A stretch of DNA of 10,444 nt from Desulfurococcales archaeon. Its GTDB lineage: Archaea; Thermoproteota; Thermoprotei_A; Sulfolobales; Desulfurococcaceae. Shown in pieces: positions 6,652-10,444 of the stretch; within the stretch, counting starts at the first letter, position 1, and every line of letters starts with the position of its first letter. The translations under genes and the position numbers were made by a program. The notes under the pieces were generated by a model. The model made no database searches and was not told the origin of the DNA. It saw nothing but the letters and a program-made list of their open reading frames with translations. The stretch spans positions 1-10,444 of the forward strand of contig JAMOPC010000292.1 of NCBI GenBank assembly GCA_027064845.1, in the 5' to 3' direction.

Positions 6652-7113
6652 TTATTTCTTCTTAGGTATAGGGCTAGGTGGTTTTTTCCACGTGTCTCTA
6701 CTTAAAGTAACTATGTACTCACCCTTGGGAGGAACTGAGAGCATTTCAGGTGTGTAGAGTGTTGTTGATTTATCTTCAGTAATCAAGTGTTCCATAGTAT
6801 AATTTGTCATAACTAGTGCATTTACAGGACATGCTTCAACACATAGTCCACAATAAGTACATCTACTGTAATCAATGCCCGGGAATATTTTCTTCCTGTT
6901 CTTAGGATAATCTCCTTCTAATACATACATTTTTATAGCATCAGCTGGGCATGCAAACTGGCATGCTCTACAACCAATACACCTATCAAGATACAGTATA
7001 TGTCTAGCCCTAGTCTTACTCGTAGTATATGCTTTCTCCTTGTAAGGATACATTCTAGTATAGGGTCTTTTGAAAAGATATTTAAACCCAAGTAATATAG
7101 CTGATAATACCAT
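6652..7113 (-). CDS. mbxN: NuoI/MbhN-like ferredoxin subunit with two [4Fe-4S] clusters
   Basis: About 153 residues. An N-terminal hydrophobic, amphipathic stretch (LLGFKYLFKRP) anchors it at the membrane, followed by two classical CxxCxxCxxxCP motifs. Their cysteines are at 45, 48, 51, 55 and 85, 88, 91, 95 (numbering from ATG 7113), in the contexts RCIGCRACQFACP and RCTYCGLCVEACP. Together they bind two [4Fe-4S] clusters that carry electrons towards the NuoB-like subunit. In the MBH/MBX family it is the entry point for electrons from reduced ferredoxin. No NADH- or F420-oxidising partner is visible, which fits ferredoxin as donor. ATG 7113 lies about 10 bases after GAGGTGG (7124-7130); GTG 7122 is possible but only one base from that site. 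The basic C-terminal tail (KKPPSPIPKKK) is lysine- and proline-rich. The gene directly follows the NuoD-like gene. Confidence 0.95.
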   Translation of the reverse strand: MVLSAILLGFKYLFKRPYTRMYPYKEKAYTTSKTRARHILYLDRCIGCRACQFACPADAIKMYVLEGDYPKNRKKIFPGIDYSRCTYCGLCVEACPVNALVMTNYTMEHLITEDKSTTLYTPEMLSVPPKGEYIVTLSRDTWKKPPSPIPKKK

Positions 7114-7131
7114 ATTCAGCACACCACCTCT

Positions 7132-8250
7132 CTATCTATCTATGTCCGGTGGACACGGATCCAAGCTTCCAATTAAAACGGGAAGATCGGCTATAGTTAT
7201 TTCTTCGTTTCTAACAATGTGTTTGAGCACAGTAGTTAGATGAGCCATTGTTGGTCCACGGAATTTTACTCTGTAAGGAGTTAATGGTCCCGAAAACTTA
7301 TTTGGAGGTTTATTAATTATGTGCGCAATGAATTCTCCCCTAGCGCTTTCGACTCGCCCAATCCCTTCTCCTGCAGGTATCGCTGGCTGAAGTCTCCATC
7401 TATATGGTCCATCAATAGGCATTTTTGAGATCGCTTGTTTAATTATTTCCATACTTATATACATCTCCTTTAATCTAACCATAGCTCTATCATAGGCATC
7501 ACCATATTCGCCATGAGCTATTTCAAAATCTATCTCTCCATAAGCATCATACTTCAAAAGTTTTCTGAGATCATGTTTAACACCACTACCTCGTAGAACA
7601 GGGCCTGTTGCACCTAATCTTATAGCATCACCTGGCTTGAGCCTGCCAAGATCTCTTGCCCTCTTTACAAATATTGGGTGCTTAAAGAATCCTTTCTCAA
7701 GATCACGTATCAATGGCTCAATATGCTTAAGGACTTTTAGTGTTCTCTCTTTGAAATCACTGGGTATATCCCATCTAATGCCACCAGGGAAAATATAGTG
7801 ATGATAAATCCTGTGTCCAGTAACATAATCGAACCATTTTAGAATTTCTTCACGTGCTGCAATAGCCCAAGAGGTAGCATATCTAGCAGCTATGGGTCCA
7901 GCAAAATGCATCATCCATAATAAGTGGCTCGCCAACCTACTGAATTCCGCGACTACTACTCTAACATACTTGGCTTTTTCAGGTGGTTCAATACCGTATA
8001 TCTGTTCAAGAGCATGAGTGAATGCTAGCTCTACATGATCCGGGTCCTCTACACATATTCTAGCAGACATTACTAAGTCCATATCCCATCTACGGTACTC
8101 CATCATCTTCTCGAATCCTCTATGAAGAAAACCGGGAACTAACTCTATATCAAGTACCCTTTCTCCATCAACTAATAGTTTAAAAGCAACATTACCAGGG
8201 GCTCCGGGATGTTGTGGTCCTAGAAATATGGATATTACCCTCTTACTCAT
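7132..8250 (-). CDS. mbxL: NuoD/MbhL-like large subunit lacking a complete NiFe site (MBX/MBS type)
   Basis: A 372-residue homologue of the 49 kDa subunit of complex I and of the NiFe-hydrogenase large subunit. GPQHPGAPGN at 11-20 keeps the first histidine (H14) of the complex I HPxxHG motif, but the second is proline. The N-terminal metal motif reads RICVED (C66, D69) and the C-terminal one DPCPPD (C366, D369), so each CxxC pair has become CxxD. The protein ends IDR, like complex I subunits, with no cleavable hydrogenase tail. These features argue against a hydrogenase and against a quinone reductase. They point to the MBX/MBS type, which reduces sulfane sulfur in Thermococcales. ATG 8250 is chosen because GGTGATC lies three bases upstream; ATG at 8262 would add four residues. 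The end overlaps an in-frame GATA-type tetranucleotide repeat (7131-7143). Family firm; substrate inferred. Confidence 0.95.
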   Translation of the reverse strand: MSKRVISIFLGPQHPGAPGNVAFKLLVDGERVLDIELVPGFLHRGFEKMMEYRRWDMDLVMSARICVEDPDHVELAFTHALEQIYGIEPPEKAKYVRVVVAEFSRLASHLLWMMHFAGPIAARYATSWAIAAREEILKWFDYVTGHRIYHHYIFPGGIRWDIPSDFKERTLKVLKHIEPLIRDLEKGFFKHPIFVKRARDLGRLKPGDAIRLGATGPVLRGSGVKHDLRKLLKYDAYGEIDFEIAHGEYGDAYDRAMVRLKEMYISMEIIKQAISKMPIDGPYRWRLQPAIPAGEGIGRVESARGEFIAHIINKPPNKFSGPLTPYRVKFRGPTMAHLTTVLKHIVRNEEITIADLPVLIGSLDPCPPDIDR

Positions 8251-8797
8251 TCTGATCACCATTTGTATTCCTTAATCCACCCAGACTCCGCCACTGAACC
8301 GGTCTTTCATAACGTTTTCCCCCATAGTATAGATCTAAGACTATCTTCCTAGTATCAACATCTTTCCTAAGAGGAGGAGGTCCTCTCCAGTTATCTTCAA
8401 GAATCCATAGTTTGAGTCCATCATGATTATTGAATTTAATGCCGAAGAATTCATAGGCTTCTATTTCTTGATAATAGGCTAGAGGATATATGAATGAAGC
8501 AGTATCAATTACGGGGTTATCTCTGTTTAGCTTTGTCCTTATAACCAATAATGCACCCGATCTTTTAGTAGATGAAATGAGATATACAAGTTCAAAAACA
8601 TTCTCATCAGGATGATCTATAACGGTAATTCCGAGGAAATGATCGTATCCAGTTTCTTTTACAACTGGAAGTACTTTACATAAATCTAAAGGATCTATCT
8701 CTATTTCTAACCTCTTACCAGTACCGCTGCCTTTAATAACAACTTTATCTTTGTACTCCTCAGGTAGTTTTTCTATAAGTTTTTTATCAAGATCCAC
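8243..8797 (-). CDS. mbxK: NuoC/MbhK-like subunit (30 kDa-type)
   Basis: About 184 residues, soluble, with the NuoC fold signature. A central region contains GYDHFLGITVIDH and FELVYLI, then EIEAYEFFGIKF (about 111-122, the family's ERExxDMFGI motif), and finally EDNWRGPPPLRKD (about 134-146). It packs against the NuoD- and NuoB-like subunits in the hydrophilic arm and carries no cofactor ligands. The start is uncertain. GTG at 8797 is preferred because GAGGTTGATC lies five bases upstream, a pattern repeated before the DUF4040 gene. TTG at 8821 would add eight residues and overlap the NuoB-like gene by 17 bases, but has no convincing ribosome binding site. The C-terminal tail after residue 165 is polar and variable. 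Confidence 0.92.
   Translation of the reverse strand: MDLDKKLIEKLPEEYKDKVVIKGSGTGKRLEIEIDPLDLCKVLPVVKETGYDHFLGITVIDHPDENVFELVYLISSTKRSGALLVIRTKLNRDNPVIDTASFIYPLAYYQEIEAYEFFGIKFNNHDGLKLWILEDNWRGPPPLRKDVDTRKIVLDLYYGGKRYERPVQWRSLGGLRNTNGDQNE
8254..8260 (-). promoter_or_regulatory. Shine-Dalgarno deciding the NuoD-like start
   Basis: GGTGATC with the spacer AGA before ATG 8250. The upstream in-frame ATG at 8262 has its G as the first base of this site, so the downstream ATG is favoured. The start then overlaps the NuoC-like stop by 8 bases. Confidence 0.75.
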
Positions 8798-8804
8798 TAT
8801 CTGA

Positions 8805-9350
8805 TCAACCTCTAGCTTCAATCATGGCTTTTTCTCTAAGCTTTACTTCTCTATAGATCATTTCTTCTAGTTCACCAGGCTCCTCTATAGGACGAGGACT
8901 CTTAATCCTTCCCTCAAGGATTTTTTGTCTAAGTCTTAAGAAGCCTTGAAGCCAATCTTCAGCTCTAGGCATACATCCAGGAACCCATATATCTACTGGT
9001 AGGAATTCATCAATAGCTTTGATAGTTGAATAACTATCCCAGTACAATCCTCCTGTTGCAGGACAATTACATCCTACCATAACATATCTAGGTTCAGGCA
9101 TTTGATGATATAAACGCATCAACACCTTTAGTGTCTTCTTAGTTACATAACCCATTACAACCAATACATCGGCTTGCCTTGGAGATGGAGCAGGCATTAC
9201 ACCCCATCTTTCAATATCTAGGGGAGCCATCATATTTGGTGGAAGCTCTATTGCGCCACACGCTGTACAATAGTGGATCATCCATATACTTCGGCTTCTC
9301 ACCCACTCAGCAAAACCTGTTCTTTTCCTCCTTTTAGCTGAATCGGTCAT
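8805..9350 (-). CDS. mbxJ: NuoB/MbhJ-like small subunit with one [4Fe-4S] cluster
   Basis: A 181-residue homologue of NuoB and of the NiFe-hydrogenase small subunit, the electron carrier beside the active site. Cluster ligands are in place: IHYCTACGAIELPP (C28, C31), VGCNCPATGG (C96 at the family position, with an extra C94), and WVPGCMPRAED (C126). The first pair is CxxC, as in hydrogenase-like members, not the tandem CC of complex I. The glutamate E35 is four residues after the second cysteine, one more than in CNGCDIE-type hydrogenases. PSPRQADVLVVMG (55-67) is the usual surface motif. The highly basic N terminus (AKRRKRTGF) and a charged C-terminal helix are extensions. ATG 9350 lies two bases after the previous stop, with TGGTGG six bases upstream. 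Assignment is firm; cluster type inferred from family. Confidence 0.95.
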   Translation of the reverse strand: MTDSAKRRKRTGFAEWVRSRSIWMIHYCTACGAIELPPNMMAPLDIERWGVMPAPSPRQADVLVVMGYVTKKTLKVLMRLYHQMPEPRYVMVGCNCPATGGLYWDSYSTIKAIDEFLPVDIWVPGCMPRAEDWLQGFLRLRQKILEGRIKSPRPIEEPGELEEMIYREVKLREKAMIEARG

Positions 9351-9352
9351 GT

Positions 9353-10444
9353 TTAGCCACCATAATAAATTGACCTGAATAATTTGTAAGCTGTTAAAAC
9401 GTATTGTTCACGATACTGGTCAGAAACTGTTGCAGAAACTATCTGCGATAAAAACTCGTTACTTATATAGCCATAAAATAATCCAGTGAGTAACACAAGT
9501 GTAATAAAAACTAATAGTACGAGTTTAGTCTCCATATTTATGGAGAAAACTCCTTTGCTAATAGCTTTCCTACTCCGATACCCCATTAAAACATACCATG
9601 TTCTCGAAAAACCTACAAATGCAAATGCTGAACCAACGAGAATTATGAAAGCTAGTGGATATAATTTCGATGATAAAACAGCTTCAAATAAGGCTAGTTT
9701 GGCGAAGAATATATTTGTTGGAGGCAACCCTATAATAGCTAATCCTCCAATGATAAACGCTGCTAATATCCAAGGATTAGAGCATCCTCTTTCCTGTAAT
9801 ATGTCGAAACTTGTAGTTTTATGTATGGCTTCTACTTCTCCGGCAGCTATGAATAGTAATGGTTTTACTATAGCATGCGCTAGAACATAATATAGTACTG
9901 CTTGTAAACCCATTTTACTAGCTAAGCCAACACCCATAATAACGTAGCCCATATCCAAGATCGTGCTATATGCAATCATCTTCTTTAAATCTCTAGCTAT
10001 AGACATCAAATACCCGCCAATAATGATATTGGACGAGCCGAGAAGGATAAGCACCCATAATAACCAGTCAGCTTTAGCGATTCCCGTTATTGTATAGATA
10101 ATTCTTATAATGACATACACTCCTGCACCCTCAGCCACTGCAGCCATAGTGGCAGCTGCTGGTGCAGGCATGTTAGAATACGCGTCTGGCAGCCAGAAAT
10201 GATGGGGAAATACAGCCGATTCTATAAGAAAAGCCCAAACAGCAAGTACTGCAAAAAACATTATTACAGAATAAGTGTTAGTAGATGTTCCTATCGATTC
10301 TACGAAGTAGTTTAGACCCATACTAGTAGCAACTGCATCTGCCATAGATAATGTTCCAATCCCACCATAGAGTAGGACTACAGCGATAAAATACATTGTT
10401 GAACCAACGGCTCCAAATAAACCATATTTTATAGCAGCATTAAG
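9353..10444 (-). CDS. MrpD/NuoL/MbhH-like antiporter subunit, 5' end beyond window
   Basis: The last 363 codons of a subunit usually about 500 residues long; the frame continues past the right edge, so the ATG at 10396 is internal. The visible part starts in LNAAIKYGLFGAVGS, a helix-6-type motif, followed by LLYGGIGTLSMADA. It then shows FPHHFWLPDAYSNMPAPAAATM, DLKKMIAYSTILDMGY, LAHAIVKPLLFIAAGEV and LPPTNIFFAK. All are standard antiporter-subunit motifs. Numbering visible residues from 1, the lysine normally preceding the WLPDA motif is glutamate (E75, codon 10220-10222). The lysine of the following helix is also glutamate (E105, codon 10130-10132). K194 and K250 are kept. It is either MrpD-like H or the second H' copy found in MBX operons; another antiporter gene may lie upstream. 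Expected role: sodium or proton channel in the membrane arm. Confidence 0.92.
   Translation of the reverse strand, partial: LNAAIKYGLFGAVGSTMYFIAVVLLYGGIGTLSMADAVATSMGLNYFVESIGTSTNTYSVIMFFAVLAVWAFLIESAVFPHHFWLPDAYSNMPAPAAATMAAVAEGAGVYVIIRIIYTITGIAKADWLLWVLILLGSSNIIIGGYLMSIARDLKKMIAYSTILDMGYVIMGVGLASKMGLQAVLYYVLAHAIVKPLLFIAAGEVEAIHKTTSFDILQERGCSNPWILAAFIIGGLAIIGLPPTNIFFAKLALFEAVLSSKLYPLAFIILVGSAFAFVGFSRTWYVLMGYRSRKAISKGVFSINMETKLVLLVFITLVLLTGLFYGYISNEFLSQIVSATVSDQYREQYVLTAYKLFRSIYYGG

Noticed and set aside
7132..8250. Calling the complex an H2-evolving NiFe hydrogenase (MBH)
   Set aside because: Two of the four metal-binding cysteines are aspartate, and there is no cleavable C-terminal tail. 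The gene set is MBH-like but the active site is not.
2589..10444. Calling the operon a classical respiratory complex I (NADH or F420H2:quinone oxidoreductase)
   Set aside because: No NuoE/F/G or FpoF-type input subunit is seen, the HPxxHG quinone motif is incomplete, and MrpB, C, E, F and G subunits are not part of complex I.
1..10444. tRNA, rRNA, CRISPR arrays, insertion sequences or inverted terminal repeats
   Set aside because: Both strands were read; no repeat-spacer pattern, cloverleaf-like or rRNA-like segment, or transposase was seen, and genes fill the window almost completely.

Overview
The window looks like chromosomal DNA from an anaerobic, hyperthermophilic, AT-rich crenarchaeon, probably of the Desulfurococcales and possibly Staphylothermus-like. 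That placement is an inference from three things: protein character, ribosome binding sites of the archaeal GGAGGTGATC type (complementary to the 3' end of 16S rRNA), and a gene set typical of heterotrophic sulfur-dependent hyperthermophiles. The sequence is coding almost end to end, with no RNA genes, mobile elements or CRISPR, and no non-coding gap above about 40 bases.

Positions 1 to 2579 (+ strand) hold two secondary transporters in tandem. The first is a CPA2/Kef-type cation:proton antiporter, membrane domain only. The second is an ArsB/NhaD-type (ion transporter superfamily) permease. They are 17 bases apart and likely co-transcribed. The first gene has a striking 5'-to-3' gradient in base composition.

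Positions 2589 to 10444 (- strand) are one continuous run of 13 genes, entering from beyond the right edge and converging on the transporter pair with a 9-base gap. Together they encode a membrane respiratory complex of the MBH/MBX(MBS) family, a relative of complex I. In transcription order: an MrpD/NuoL-like antiporter subunit (5' end outside the window), then the hydrophilic arm (NuoB-, NuoC-, NuoD- and NuoI-like). Next come the Mrp sodium/proton module (MrpF, MrpG, a DUF4040/MbhD-like protein, a fused MbhE+MrpB protein, MrpC, MrpE), a small MbhI-like membrane protein, and the NuoH-like subunit that joins the two arms. Most junctions are ATGA/GTGA overlaps or a few bases apart, indicating a translationally coupled operon.

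The large subunit keeps one cysteine of each NiFe-binding pair (CxxD instead of CxxC, twice). It therefore should not carry a normal NiFe centre, and it also lacks the second histidine of the quinone-site HPxxHG motif of complex I. This matches the MBX/MBS type, which in Thermococcales couples ferredoxin oxidation to sulfane-sulfur reduction and sodium pumping. The proposed path is reduced ferredoxin to the two [4Fe-4S] clusters of the NuoI-like subunit, then the NuoB-like cluster, then the substrate site between the NuoB- and NuoD-like subunits, with the energy passed through NuoH-like to the antiporter modules. The neighbouring antiporters fit a sodium-based energy economy. The gene order and some antiporter residues differ from what I recall of the Pyrococcus operons and are the main points of interest.
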